Source: Candidatus Anstonella stagnisolia
GTDB lineage: Archaea > Micrarchaeota > Micrarchaeia > Anstonellales > Anstonellaceae
Length of the DNA stretch: 64,000 nt
Direction of reading: 5' to 3'
Assembly: GCA_902384585.1 (NCBI GenBank)
Contig: CABMCJ010000002.1
Span: 79,062-143,061, forward strand
The position numbers and the translations under genes are program-made. The notes below the pieces were generated by a model, which worked only from the letters and a program-made list of their open reading frames with translations, had not been told where the DNA came from and did no database searches. This document shows positions 42,964 through 50,904 of this stretch, piece after piece. How positions within the stretch are numbered: the first letter of the stretch is position 1; every line of letters begins with the position of its first letter.

Positions 42964-43947
42964 TCACCACTTAATTGTTTGTACGTGTCCGTCATCCTTT
43001 ACTGCAAGCAATTTCTTATTTGTAAGCCTCACGCATGCGGAGAGGGCTTCGTTTAGGCGCGCTGGATTGTCTCCGGACGCGCTTGCTGCGTATTTGTGCC
43101 CGCCGCCGGTGCCTCCTATGAGGGGCGCAATTTCGCGCATTATGTCCGCAACGCTGATGGGAAGGGTGAGCGAGGAGTCCATGCGAGCGCTTATGCGCGC
43201 AGCCTTTTTGCCTGCGTGCCCCACGAATGCGAAATCCGCGCCTATGTTGAGAAGGGAAAGGGCTGCGTGGGACTCGTATGCGTTTGTAATGCTCCAGGCG
43301 ATTATGTAGTTGCCGGCATTCTCAAACTGCATGCGCTGGAAGGATTGGAGAGTTGTGGTGCGCGCGGAAATATCTTCTGGGACGTGGCACTCCTTGAGAA
43401 GCTCTTGGTAAGAGCATTTGCATTTGGAGAGGAGAGAGTGCATTGCCTTGAAAGTGCGTGCGCTTGCACTCCTAAAGTGCGCGCTGTCGGACACGATTCC
43501 TGCAGCAAGCGCAAAAGCGATTTTCTCGTCTATCTTTTTTGTGGGAAGCAGGAAGGAAAGCATTTCGCACACAGAGCTTGCGCTTGCGTCCTTTATTTTT
43601 ATGGGAGCACTGAGCTCGTCATCGTGCGCCTCGTGGTGGTCTATTATTGCGTCTATCTTTTTTGCAATTAGATGCGGCGCAAGCTTTGCGGAAGAGCAGT
43701 CAAGAAGGATTATGAGGTCAAACTTTTCATTTTGCACGTCTGCAAGGGAGTGAAGGGTGAGCGCGTAGTGGAGCGCAAAATGGCGCGCCTCTGCGTTTAT
43801 GTGGTCGGGAATTACGATTTTTGCCTTCTTGCAAAAGCGCGAGAAAACGTATGCGGATGCAACTGCGTCCAAATCTGCAAGGGAATGGAAAGTGATGAGG
43901 CAGCTTGAGCGCGAGGCTTTTGTGAGCAAGGAGGAGAACTTTTGCAT
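42964..43947 (-). CDS. DHH-family phosphoesterase
   Basis: The 327-residue product has an N-terminal DHH domain with TFHSLADLDAVAS, ILLDCSS and AIIDHHEAHDD, and a C-terminal DHHA1 domain ending GGTGGGHKYAASASG. It fits the nanoRNase/pAp-phosphatase or RecJ-like groups that hydrolyse short oligonucleotides or nucleotide phosphates with Mn2+. It ends 5 bp from the start of purA and may be in the same operon. Confidence 0.9.
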   Translation of the reverse strand: MQKFSSLLTKASRSSCLITFHSLADLDAVASAYVFSRFCKKAKIVIPDHINAEARHFALHYALTLHSLADVQNEKFDLIILLDCSSAKLAPHLIAKKIDAIIDHHEAHDDELSAPIKIKDASASSVCEMLSFLLPTKKIDEKIAFALAAGIVSDSAHFRSASARTFKAMHSLLSKCKCSYQELLKECHVPEDISARTTTLQSFQRMQFENAGNYIIAWSITNAYESHAALSLLNIGADFAFVGHAGKKAARISARMDSSLTLPISVADIMREIAPLIGGTGGGHKYAASASGDNPARLNEALSACVRLTNKKLLAVKDDGHVQTIKW

Positions 43948-44006
43948 AAGAAGCAGTCTGCGAACAAGAATAAAAGGGTTTTGGGGGAATTGTTATCGGT
44001 GATGCT

Positions 44007-44138
44007 ATGATTGCAAGCTTGATGTTCGTTGTGTTGTGGTATTTGAAAATTGTGCAGACGAATTACGACTGGATAATATTGTGCTTCCTTATTGCTCTGG
44101 AAACCGGGAACACGATAAGAGTGGTGCGGCACTACTGA
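44007..44138 (+). CDS. 43-residue membrane protein
   Basis: This short frame has GGTGAT spaced 4 bases before the ATG, and a probable TATA box (AATAAAAG, near 43970). The product MIASLMFVVLWYLKIVQ then NYDWIILCFLIALETGN has two hydrophobic segments and a basic tail (TIRVVRHY). It overlaps the 3' end of the convergent Lrp gene by 7 bp. Function is unknown; the ribosome site and composition make it more likely than chance. Confidence 0.5.
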   Translation: MIASLMFVVLWYLKIVQTNYDWIILCFLIALETGNTIRVVRHY

Positions 44139-45103
44139 AGCCCTTCATTGCGCAGGGGATTGAGCATGCGCTCCTCTACAACGGAAATAAAGGAGTGCCT
44201 GCCAATTATGTGCCCGAATTTTGTTTTTATTTCCCTAGTGAAATCGTGAAGCTCGGAATTGTCGCGCACTATTATGTCCACTTCGATGTCCCAACTGCCT
44301 ATTGCCTTGTTCAGGAAAACAACGTTGTCGTTTTGAGCGCAAAAGCGAAGGAATTGCTTCTCTTTTTCAGGAGTAATGCTGCGAAAGCCTATGAGGAACT
44401 TGTAGTAGTTGAAGCCGAGTTTTTTTGCATCAAACCATGCAGTAAAGCCCTGTATGAGCCCTTTCTTTTGGAGCATTTTTATGCGATAATTCACGGCGTC
44501 GGGGGTGAGGTTTGATTTTTTTGAGAGCTCCACGCTGCTAATGCGGGAATTGCCATAAAGCTCGCGAAGGATGATAAGGTCTATTGAATCGGTTTTTTCA
44601 ATGTGCGCAAGAGCCTCGGGAGGAAGCGGAGGGGAGCGGGGAGTCCCAAATGCCTTGTTCCACGGGAAATATACCTGATAAGTGGTTGTTGCGATTGTTT
44701 TCTCAACGATTTTTGAGCCGAAGTGCTCTATCATAAGGGATGCAAAGCGCTCGACCTCAAGCTCGTCTTTTGCGAGTATGCGGCACATTGCATCGTATTC
44801 GCCCTCGCATATCACGCCCCAGAGCGTGCGGGGATGGTTTTCAAACACGCGCAGCACTTCCTCCTCTGTTTTCTTGTCTAGGGAATCGAACTTGAAGTAG
44901 AGGCGGTAGGAGCGCAACCCAAGCTTTGCAAAGCTCACGTTTGCAAGCGGGAAGAAAATTATGCCTTGCTGCAAAAGCTGCGCCAGCCGCCGTTGCACTG
45001 CGGTATTGCTTAGGTGGAGCTTTTTCCCAAGCTGCACAAAGCTCTGGCGGGAATTTGTGTACATGAGGTCAAGCAGCCTCTTGTCCTTTGCATCAAGATT
45101 CAT
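44132..45103 (-). CDS. double Lrp/AsnC-family transcription regulator (second copy)
   Basis: The 323-residue protein has two Lrp/AsnC units in tandem: KRLLDLMYTNSRQSFVQLGKKL and then SIDLIILRELYGNSRISSVE, each followed by an AsnC-type domain. Layout and length match the regulator at 20.9 kb. It is divergent from the split Cys-rich genes, 94 bp away. TACATATATTTC (45122-45133) places the minus-strand start at 45103 as leaderless. Confidence 0.9.
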   Translation of the reverse strand: MNLDAKDKRLLDLMYTNSRQSFVQLGKKLHLSNTAVQRRLAQLLQQGIIFFPLANVSFAKLGLRSYRLYFKFDSLDKKTEEEVLRVFENHPRTLWGVICEGEYDAMCRILAKDELEVERFASLMIEHFGSKIVEKTIATTTYQVYFPWNKAFGTPRSPPLPPEALAHIEKTDSIDLIILRELYGNSRISSVELSKKSNLTPDAVNYRIKMLQKKGLIQGFTAWFDAKKLGFNYYKFLIGFRSITPEKEKQFLRFCAQNDNVVFLNKAIGSWDIEVDIIVRDNSELHDFTREIKTKFGHIIGRHSFISVVEERMLNPLRNEGLQ

Positions 45104-45197
45104 ATGCTAAATACACGAAAAATACATATATTTCTTTCGGTTTTATTGCGTTTTTTCTTAAGAATTTATTAATATAAGAAAGAGTACATATTTCACC

Positions 45198-45962
45198 ATG
45201 GAAAACAAAAATGCTCCCGAATGGGTGGACAAGGCGTGGGGCAGCACGTGCCGCACGCTTCTTGGCGGGGAAGTAGGAAGCATTGGGAAGTTTGAGGAGT
45301 ATTTGAAGAGGGACGTTCCGCATTTTCGGATTGGAAAATCCTCAATAAGCGGCAGGGAAATTGTTGTTGGTGGAGAATATGTGGAGGGAACAAAGTTCAT
45401 TTCCGGGGACGAGATAGGGAAGTATGCGCTTGCGGCTGCGCAATTGAACGTGAACGACATAAAGGATATTGATTCCATAATTGAGGCATTGGGCGAAAGC
45501 GTGCGCTATTGCGGCAACAATTTGATTGGGAATTGCTCAAATGCAACTCTTGCAAACCGACTTATAGACTCGAATTTCGTGCACTGCTCTTATGACGTTT
45601 TTTACAGCAAGTACGTTGCATACTCGAATGGAGTTAAGTATTGCGAATACGTTTTTGGGAGCGAGGGCGCTGGGAAGGGCGCGCATTTTGCGATTAAAGG
45701 GTTTGAGAGCTATGAGTGCAGCCGCGTATTTGAGTGCGTGCACGTGTACAATTCCTCTGACTGCTTTTACTGCGCAAACGTTGAGAACTGCCACGACTGC
45801 CTTTTTTCCTTTAATTTGCGCTCAAAGAGGAGATGCATTGGGAATCTGGAGCTGCAAGAGGGGAAATTTGCAGCGCTTAAGGCAAAATTGAAGGAAGAGA
45901 TTGCAGGGGAGCTTGGGGCGAAGGGCAGCGTGCAGGGAATATTGGGGATAATGGGCGGTTGA
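45198..45962 (+). CDS. Cys-rich protein, N-half homologue
   Basis: The 254-residue product has about 12 cysteines and matches the first half of the 515-residue protein at 19.2 kb. Shared segments are RTLLGGEVGSIGKFEEYL, NVNDIKDIDSI, CHDCLFSFNLRSKRRCIGN and LKEEIAG. It lacks a signal peptide. A TTATTAATATAAG element (about 45167-45179) lies upstream, divergent from the Lrp gene. The next gene starts 1 bp after its stop, so the pair is co-expressed and probably acts together. Confidence 0.88.
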   Translation: MENKNAPEWVDKAWGSTCRTLLGGEVGSIGKFEEYLKRDVPHFRIGKSSISGREIVVGGEYVEGTKFISGDEIGKYALAAAQLNVNDIKDIDSIIEALGESVRYCGNNLIGNCSNATLANRLIDSNFVHCSYDVFYSKYVAYSNGVKYCEYVFGSEGAGKGAHFAIKGFESYECSRVFECVHVYNSSDCFYCANVENCHDCLFSFNLRSKRRCIGNLELQEGKFAALKAKLKEEIAGELGAKGSVQGILGIMGG

Positions 45963-45963
45963 T

Positions 45964-46725
45964 ATGGAAGAGATAGAAATTGCATTTGGGAAAGTTACGA
46001 AGATACTGCTTGGAAAGGAGCTGCGCGGCATTGATGCGTATGCAAAATGGATTGCAGGGCGTTTGCGCGGTGGAGTGAAGAGGAAGAAATCAGTGGTGAG
46101 CGGGAACGCTGTTCTTTGCCCTTCGGTGAGGTATTATGAGGGCATGGGAAACAAGGTAGTAACAGCGCAGGAGGCGCTTTTGCTTGGGGAGAAAAAGCTT
46201 GAGGCAGGGGAAGTTGAGGCGCTTTCGCTTGCAAGCGCAAAAGAAACGCTTTCGAGAATAAGCACGAGCACGCCTGAGATTGTGTGGGGCACTAACATTG
46301 GGACGCTTGAGTGCTCAAACTACGGACCCACCCAATACTGCTACCGCAGCGCTTTCTGCTGGTTCTCAAAATGCGTTGCATATTCCTTTTGGCCAAGGGA
46401 ATGCGAGTATGCGTTCGGGTGCTCATACGTGCTCCAGTGCAGCTTTTGCATCCATTGCTACAATTCCACAAAGCTCTCAAGGTGCTTTGAGGTAAGCGAC
46501 TCCACGAATTGCGCGGACTGCTACTTCTGCCACAACTGCGAGAATGTGAATGAGAGCATGTTTTGCTTTAATGCGAAAAATTTGAGGTATGCGATTGGGA
46601 ATAGGGAGGTTGGGCGGGAAGCGTACATGCGGGTAAAGGCAAAAGTGCTTGCGCAGATTGCGGATGGGCTGGAAAAAGAAAAGAGATGCGAGTATGATAT
46701 TTACAAAATAGGATGCGGAAATTAA
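45964..46725 (+). CDS. Cys-rich protein, C-half homologue
   Basis: The 253-residue product has 18 cysteines, concentrated between residues 115 and 200, and matches the second half of the 515-residue protein. Shared features are YFCHNCENV, MFCFNAKNL, the dense CSFCIHCYNSTKLSRC region and a C-terminal helical segment. It also shares KSVVSGNAV with the N-half family, so both halves derive from one ancestor. Codon use is ordinary. Metal binding or a disulfide-stacked fold is plausible; neither is shown. Confidence 0.88.
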   Translation: MEEIEIAFGKVTKILLGKELRGIDAYAKWIAGRLRGGVKRKKSVVSGNAVLCPSVRYYEGMGNKVVTAQEALLLGEKKLEAGEVEALSLASAKETLSRISTSTPEIVWGTNIGTLECSNYGPTQYCYRSAFCWFSKCVAYSFWPRECEYAFGCSYVLQCSFCIHCYNSTKLSRCFEVSDSTNCADCYFCHNCENVNESMFCFNAKNLRYAIGNREVGREAYMRVKAKVLAQIADGLEKEKRCEYDIYKIGCGN

Positions 46726-46751
46726 AAAAATTAAGAAAAGAAAAGTAGAAC

Positions 46752-47114
46752 TTACTGCTGCGGTGCCGCCATTTTTGCGGCTGCCTCAAGCTGCGTGCGC
46801 ATTTCTGTGAGCTGCTTGCGGAGCTTGTCCTCCTGCTTTGCGGTTATGCCTGCGCGCATGTCAAGGGTCTCTTTCCTCTCTTTCAGGAATGCCTTCACGT
46901 CCTCCTTTGAGGACTCCATTATGAGCGAGCCGACTGCGCGGAAGAGCGCGCCCTTGCTCTTTGCCATTTCCTCCTCTGCCATTTTCACTTCGTCAAGCTG
47001 CACTGCGACCTGCTGCTTTTGCATTGAGAGGAGCTGGAGCTGCCTCTGGAGATTTTGGAAATCCTGCAACTGCTTTTCAAGGTCATCGGTATTTTTTGGA
47101 ACGTTTGCTGCCAT
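46752..47114 (-). CDS. pfdB: prefoldin beta subunit
   Basis: The 120-residue protein (from ATG 47114, MAANVPKNTDDLEKQL) has the two long coiled-coil helices of prefoldin with a short central beta section and a C-terminal region rich in Glu and Arg. It forms a hexamer with the alpha subunit and passes unfolded proteins to the thermosome. Placement at the end of the exosome superoperon is usual in archaea. Confidence 0.9.
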   Translation of the reverse strand: MAANVPKNTDDLEKQLQDFQNLQRQLQLLSMQKQQVAVQLDEVKMAEEEMAKSKGALFRAVGSLIMESSKEDVKAFLKERKETLDMRAGITAKQEDKLRKQLTEMRTQLEAAAKMAAPQQ

Positions 47115-47133
47115 ATGAAACACCCTTTTTTGT

Positions 47134-47394
47134 TTATTCTTCTTTTTCTTTTAAAGCCTGCCTTTTTATCCCGCAAATTGCCTCAAGTATTCGGCACAGG
47201 GAATTAAAGGAAGCTTTTAATGCGACAATGTCAGATGCTGAAATCTCTATGAGGACGCGCTCTTCTTTTGCGCTTATTTTGCAGGAACTGCGTTCCATTT
47301 TGCTGCATTCAAGGGAAAGCGCGTGCAAAATTGCGCTTGCATCCTGCGCGCTTTTTGCGTTGAATTCCAGAGTTGAATGGAACACGCGAACCAC
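47134..47394 (-). CDS. pcc1: KEOPS complex subunit Pcc1
   Basis: The 86-residue product (GTG start) fits the Pcc1 pattern: HSTLEFNAKSAQDASAILHAL, then EISASDIVALKASFNSLCRIL. Pcc1 dimerises and anchors Kae1 in the t6A-forming complex. The start directly follows the rpoP stop codon. Bud32 of the same complex is at 15.3 kb, interrupted by a stop codon; Kae1 and Cgi121 are not in this window. Confidence 0.8.
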   Translation of the reverse strand: MVRVFHSTLEFNAKSAQDASAILHALSLECSKMERSSCKISAKEERVLIEISASDIVALKASFNSLCRILEAICGIKRQALKEKEE

Positions 47395-47526
47395 TTAGTC
47401 CGTTGAAACGTCCTTTGCGATTGGCTGGCGCTGCTTGTAGAGGATGCGGTGCCCGCACGAGGGGCAGCGCGTGAATTTCGTGTCAAGCTTTTGTATTTCC
47501 TTTTTGCATTTTGCGCAAGTGTACAT
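47395..47526 (-). CDS. rpoP: DNA-directed RNA polymerase subunit P (Rpc10/Rpb12)
   Basis: This 43-residue gene encodes MYTCAKCKKEIQKLDTKF and then RCPSCGHRILYKQRQPIA. It has the zinc ribbon CxxC ... CxxCG typical of RpoP, with the conserved RILYK segment that helps assemble the polymerase. It lies between eL43 and pcc1, its usual position in archaea. Confidence 0.93.
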   Translation of the reverse strand: MYTCAKCKKEIQKLDTKFTRCPSCGHRILYKQRQPIAKDVSTD

Positions 47527-47539
47527 GTAGGCACCTCGT

Positions 47540-47779
47540 TTATCTCTTCTTGTATTCTGTGAGCAGGCGGTTGCTTACGTCACCGGCTGGGGTGCTAAGC
47601 GAATATGCGCCCCCTGCAAATGAGCTTCCGCAGGACTTGCACGTCCATTTGGAGTTTGAGGTGCGCCTTACCGCGAGCTTTCCGCACGTCGGGCAGGAGT
47701 ATGAGAGGCGCTTTGTTGCCCTCACCTTGTCCGCCTGTTTGCGTATTTCTGCGCCGTATCTTACGTCTCTTCCTGACAT
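47540..47779 (-). CDS. rpl37ae: ribosomal protein eL43 (L37Ae)
   Basis: From ATG 47779 (MSGRDVRYGAEIRKQADKV) the product is 79 residues. The zinc ribbon is YSCPTCGKLAVRR ... WTCKSCGSSF, followed by AGGAYSLSTPAG. It is a 50S-subunit protein. It precedes rpoP by 13 bp in the exosome superoperon. Confidence 0.95.
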   Translation of the reverse strand: MSGRDVRYGAEIRKQADKVRATKRLSYSCPTCGKLAVRRTSNSKWTCKSCGSSFAGGAYSLSTPAGDVSNRLLTEYKKR

Positions 47780-47809
47780 CAAAATCACCAATCCATTTGT
47801 TTATCCATT

Positions 47810-48580
47810 CTAGAAAAGCGAGCAGAGCACTTTTGACTTCTCAGAAGATATATCCACACATTCCAATATATCCTTTTTGGTAAATGCGCCCCATCCGCCC
47901 TTTTGCATTGCGCACACATTCTCACCGCAAGTTGCTATTGTGAGGCGTCCGTCCATTCCGCGTTCCTCGTCAAGGGACGGGTCAAGCAATTTGTGGTCGT
48001 CCACTTTTGCGAATGTGCAGGTTACGGCTTTTCCGTTCAGGGGAAGCAAGCCTGTGCTCTCTGTGCGTATTATCTTGCCCTCTTCGACTTTTGGCATGCG
48101 GGTGCACGTGAGTGCAGCCATTGCCGCAAGTGCAGCCGCATCAAAGAAATTGCCGTCATAGTCTACAACGTACAAGTCAACGTAAAGCGCGAGCACTTTT
48201 CCCTCTTCCAAGAAAAAGGACTTGAGGTCTAAGCAGCCGCTGCTGCGAATTCCCCTGTCTACCACGCGCGCAAGCTCTATGGACTCCGGGCTTGGAGGGC
48301 CGGGCTCAAAGGAGTCGGATGCAAGCGGGACGAGTTCGCAGCCTGTTGAGAGCACGCCTTCAGTTGGGCGGTCTGCAAAGGGAGTTGCAACGTCGAATTT
48401 TACGCCTGCAATCACCTGCGTGTTGCCAAGGTGGCAAAGCGCGCTGCCTTCTGCGTTTGGAATCGCATTCTTTTGTATGGAGATTGGGCGGTAGTCGTAC
48501 ATGTGGCGGCCGTCCTGGCGCTTTCCCTGCAAAAGTATTCTCTTCAATGCGTCTTTTTTGAGTTCTTTTATTATTTCCAT
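47810..48580 (-). CDS. rrp42: exosome complex RNase PH-like subunit Rrp42
   Basis: The 256-residue protein has the RNase PH fold segments RILLQGKRQDGRHMYDYRPI and FDVATPFADRPTEG, and a C-terminal domain. It forms the ring with Rrp41 (three of each); Rrp42 is the structural, catalytically inactive partner in the archaeal exosome. ATG 48580, 19 bp after rrp41. Confidence 0.95.
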   Translation of the reverse strand: MEIIKELKKDALKRILLQGKRQDGRHMYDYRPISIQKNAIPNAEGSALCHLGNTQVIAGVKFDVATPFADRPTEGVLSTGCELVPLASDSFEPGPPSPESIELARVVDRGIRSSGCLDLKSFFLEEGKVLALYVDLYVVDYDGNFFDAAALAAMAALTCTRMPKVEEGKIIRTESTGLLPLNGKAVTCTFAKVDDHKLLDPSLDEERGMDGRLTIATCGENVCAMQKGGWGAFTKKDILECVDISSEKSKVLCSLF

Positions 48581-48599
48581 ATTGTCACCCGGTTAACGT

Positions 48600-49355
48600 T
48601 TATTGTTTATTGCCAAGCACAAGGGAAGCCTGGGGCTTGGGGCCGTCGTACACTGCTTTTAAGGCTGCTGCCTGCAGCGCGCTCACTTTTGCGCATGCGC
48701 GGTAAGCCATTTCAAGCGCGTTTGAGAGTTCCTCGCGCGTGAGGTTCCCATCCATCTGGAAGAGAAGCACGTCTCCGTTTCTTGGCGCGATTGCGATTGG
48801 CATGTCGGATTCGCCGTAGTTGTCCTCGTCCTTTGAGAAGTCAACTGCGACTTGGCCGTCTATTTTTCCAACTGCGACTGCGCATACGAGGTCCTTCATT
48901 GGGATGCCTGCGTCTGCAAGCGCAACTGCTGCTGCGGTTATTGCCGCGCAGCGCGTCCCGCCGTCGGATTGGAGCACTTCCATGTAAATGTCTATCTGGG
49001 TGCGCGGGTATGCTTCTGAGATTATTACGTTCTCGAATGCCTCGCGTATAACCTTGGAAAGCTCGTGCGAGCGGCGGTTTGGGCCGCTTCTTCCATGCTC
49101 TTCAAGCGAGCAGAAAGGCGCCATTGTGTAACGGCAGCGAACTACTGCGCGGTACGGGGACGCGTCGTGCCTTGGGATGCATTCGCGGGGACCGTACACT
49201 CCTGCGAGTATTTTGTTGTTGCCCCATTCTACGAGCGCGCTACCTTGGGCGTCGTTGAGAACGTGCGCAGTTATTTTTATGGGGCGAAGGTCCTCCATTG
49301 AGCGGCCGTCCGCGCGTTTTCCGTTTATTATAAGCTGTGGTTTTTCTTTTGCCAT
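48600..49355 (-). CDS. rrp41: exosome complex catalytic subunit Rrp41
   Basis: The 251-residue phosphorolytic 3'-5' exoribonuclease shows NGKRADGRSMEDLRPIKI, the catalytic-type GGTRCAAITAAAVAL and the RNA/phosphate region AVDFSKDEDNYGESDMP. It uses phosphate to degrade RNA and can also add tails. Adjacent rrp4 and rrp42 complete the exosome. Confidence 0.96.
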   Translation of the reverse strand: MAKEKPQLIINGKRADGRSMEDLRPIKITAHVLNDAQGSALVEWGNNKILAGVYGPRECIPRHDASPYRAVVRCRYTMAPFCSLEEHGRSGPNRRSHELSKVIREAFENVIISEAYPRTQIDIYMEVLQSDGGTRCAAITAAAVALADAGIPMKDLVCAVAVGKIDGQVAVDFSKDEDNYGESDMPIAIAPRNGDVLLFQMDGNLTREELSNALEMAYRACAKVSALQAAALKAVYDGPKPQASLVLGNKQ

Positions 49356-49370
49356 TTTCTCACCTAAAAA

Positions 49371-49994
49371 TTAATTTGTTGGGGCGGGTGCGCTTTTTTG
49401 TGCATCCAGATGCGCCTTTATGCGGTCAGTAAGCCCGCTTATGTGCGCCTGCGCCTCCACCATCTTTATTGTTTCAATTGCAAGCTTTGCATTTCCCTTC
49501 TCAGATACCCAGATGTAGCCGTTTCGCCCGACGTAAATTTCGCAGCCGGTTGCTGCGGTAATCATTCCAATCATGGAATTTTTCTTCCCTATAATGCGGG
49601 GAATTTTCACTGCGTCAGTCTCTATGAGCTTTCCGCCTCGAAGTATGCGTGCATCCGTGAGCTCAACACTTTTTACCTCGTCAACCGAGTTTATGCGCAC
49701 GTATATCACGTCGCCAAGCTGGAGCTTTTGGGCTGTTTCCCTCCCGGAAAGGTATGCGTTTGCAGCGCCGTTTATGTTTATGTTGTAGCCTGAAAAGCGC
49801 ACTTCCTGCACGTATGCGACTACGTAATCGTCAAGCATGGGCTCGTAGGGTCCGCAAAGCGGGACGAGCCTGCCGTCCTCGGAAAGAAGCGAGAGCACGG
49901 ATGCATACGTCTTGTTTTTCTCTACATAGCAGTAGGGGAGGCGCACTGGGCGGTCTGCCACCATCTGCCCTGGGAGCACTATATTGTTTTTCAT
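49371..49994 (-). CDS. rrp4: exosome complex RNA-binding subunit Rrp4
   Basis: The 207-residue protein has the N-terminal beta domain, an S1 domain (GDVIYVRINSVDEVKSVEL) and a KH domain (MIGMITAATGCEIYVGRNGYIWVS). It caps the hexameric ring and feeds RNA into it. The gene is preceded by a structured element (50003-50108) that contains a TATA-like sequence. Confidence 0.95.
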   Translation of the reverse strand: MKNNIVLPGQMVADRPVRLPYCYVEKNKTYASVLSLLSEDGRLVPLCGPYEPMLDDYVVAYVQEVRFSGYNININGAANAYLSGRETAQKLQLGDVIYVRINSVDEVKSVELTDARILRGGKLIETDAVKIPRIIGKKNSMIGMITAATGCEIYVGRNGYIWVSEKGNAKLAIETIKMVEAQAHISGLTDRIKAHLDAQKSAPAPTN

Positions 49995-50002
49995 TTTTTC
50001 AC

Positions 50003-50108
50003 CAACAACCCGCGCCCAAGCCCGCCTTCGGCGGGTAAATGCGCGGTTATTTTTAAATATTATTTTTCATTGTTTTGTCAAGCCCGCGCATTTAGGCGAG
50101 GGTTGTTG
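50003..50108. other. three-way-junction inverted-repeat element
   Basis: An outer stem CAACAACCC/GGGTTGTTG (extended by four more pairs across a G-A mismatch) encloses a hairpin CCCGCC-TTC-GGCGGG and an adjacent 11-bp stem TAAATGCGCGG/CCGCGCATTTA with a 37-nt A/T-rich loop. The three helices abut with only a few unpaired bases (50017-50020). On the minus strand the large loop contains TTTAAAAATA-like sequence. It lies between SBDS and rrp4. Function is unknown. Confidence 0.7.
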
Positions 50109-50126
50109 ACCTTCTCTTTTGAAATA

Positions 50127-50819
50127 TTACTTCATTATTTTTGTTTGCGCGGAGCCTTGGGTTGCCTTGTTCAGGCGGTCAAGGAATTCCCCCACAAGGC
50201 CTGCAGGAAGTTCGTGCATTGTTATGAGGTTTCCGTTTCGGTCCCATTCCTCTTTTTGTATCCCGTGCTCGCGGAGCATCCCATAGATGCGCTGCGCATG
50301 TTCTGGGCCTACTTTCACTGCAATCCTTGTCTTTTCAAACTTCATTGGGATTATCAGGCGGAGCTCCTTTATCACGTCGTCAATTTGCGATTCCGCGTCC
50401 TTGAAGGGGTCTATTTGCACGCGAGCCTCTTCCATTGCATTTTCTATGCGCATTACGGTGTGCACCGCGCCTGTGCGCGGGTCTATGCATTCGCGCGCGA
50501 GTATTGCGATTATTTTCTTGCGCTTTTCCTCCAGCATTTTCCTTTTTTGGTCTGTTGTGAGCTGCAGTTCGCCTTTCTTCAGTATTATGTCCGCGATTGC
50601 GAAAATGTCGGTCGTGTGGAAGGCCTTTTGGAGCTCGGTTGCCTTGTGCCGCTCGCCCTTCTTTGCGTTCTTGAAGATTTCCTCAACAACGAGAACGTTG
50701 TTGAGCTCTTTTTTGCGGCCGTCCCTGTACATCCTCGCGAGCTCGGAGTCCACCAGTATTTCAAAGCGTTCACCGGCATAATCCATGTGCGCGGTTATCG
50801 CTGTTTCAAGGCTTGACAT
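50127..50819 (-). CDS. sdo1: ribosome maturation protein SBDS
   Basis: The 230-residue protein has the N-terminal FYSH-like domain (YAGERFEILVDSELARMYRDG), the helical middle (TTDQKRKMLEEKRKKIIAILARECIDP) and a C-terminal ferredoxin-like domain. It takes part in 60S/50S subunit maturation with EF-2-like GTPases. Its gene lies between psmA and rrp4, as is common in archaea. Confidence 0.96.
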   Translation of the reverse strand: MSSLETAITAHMDYAGERFEILVDSELARMYRDGRKKELNNVLVVEEIFKNAKKGERHKATELQKAFHTTDIFAIADIILKKGELQLTTDQKRKMLEEKRKKIIAILARECIDPRTGAVHTVMRIENAMEEARVQIDPFKDAESQIDDVIKELRLIIPMKFEKTRIAVKVGPEHAQRIYGMLREHGIQKEEWDRNGNLITMHELPAGLVGEFLDRLNKATQGSAQTKIMK

Positions 50820-50904
50820 TAAGACGCCTTCGTTTTCGCATTTCTACAGTAGTATTGCGAATGATGCATATATATTACTTGTGGAAAAATGTGCTACTTT
50901 TGCC

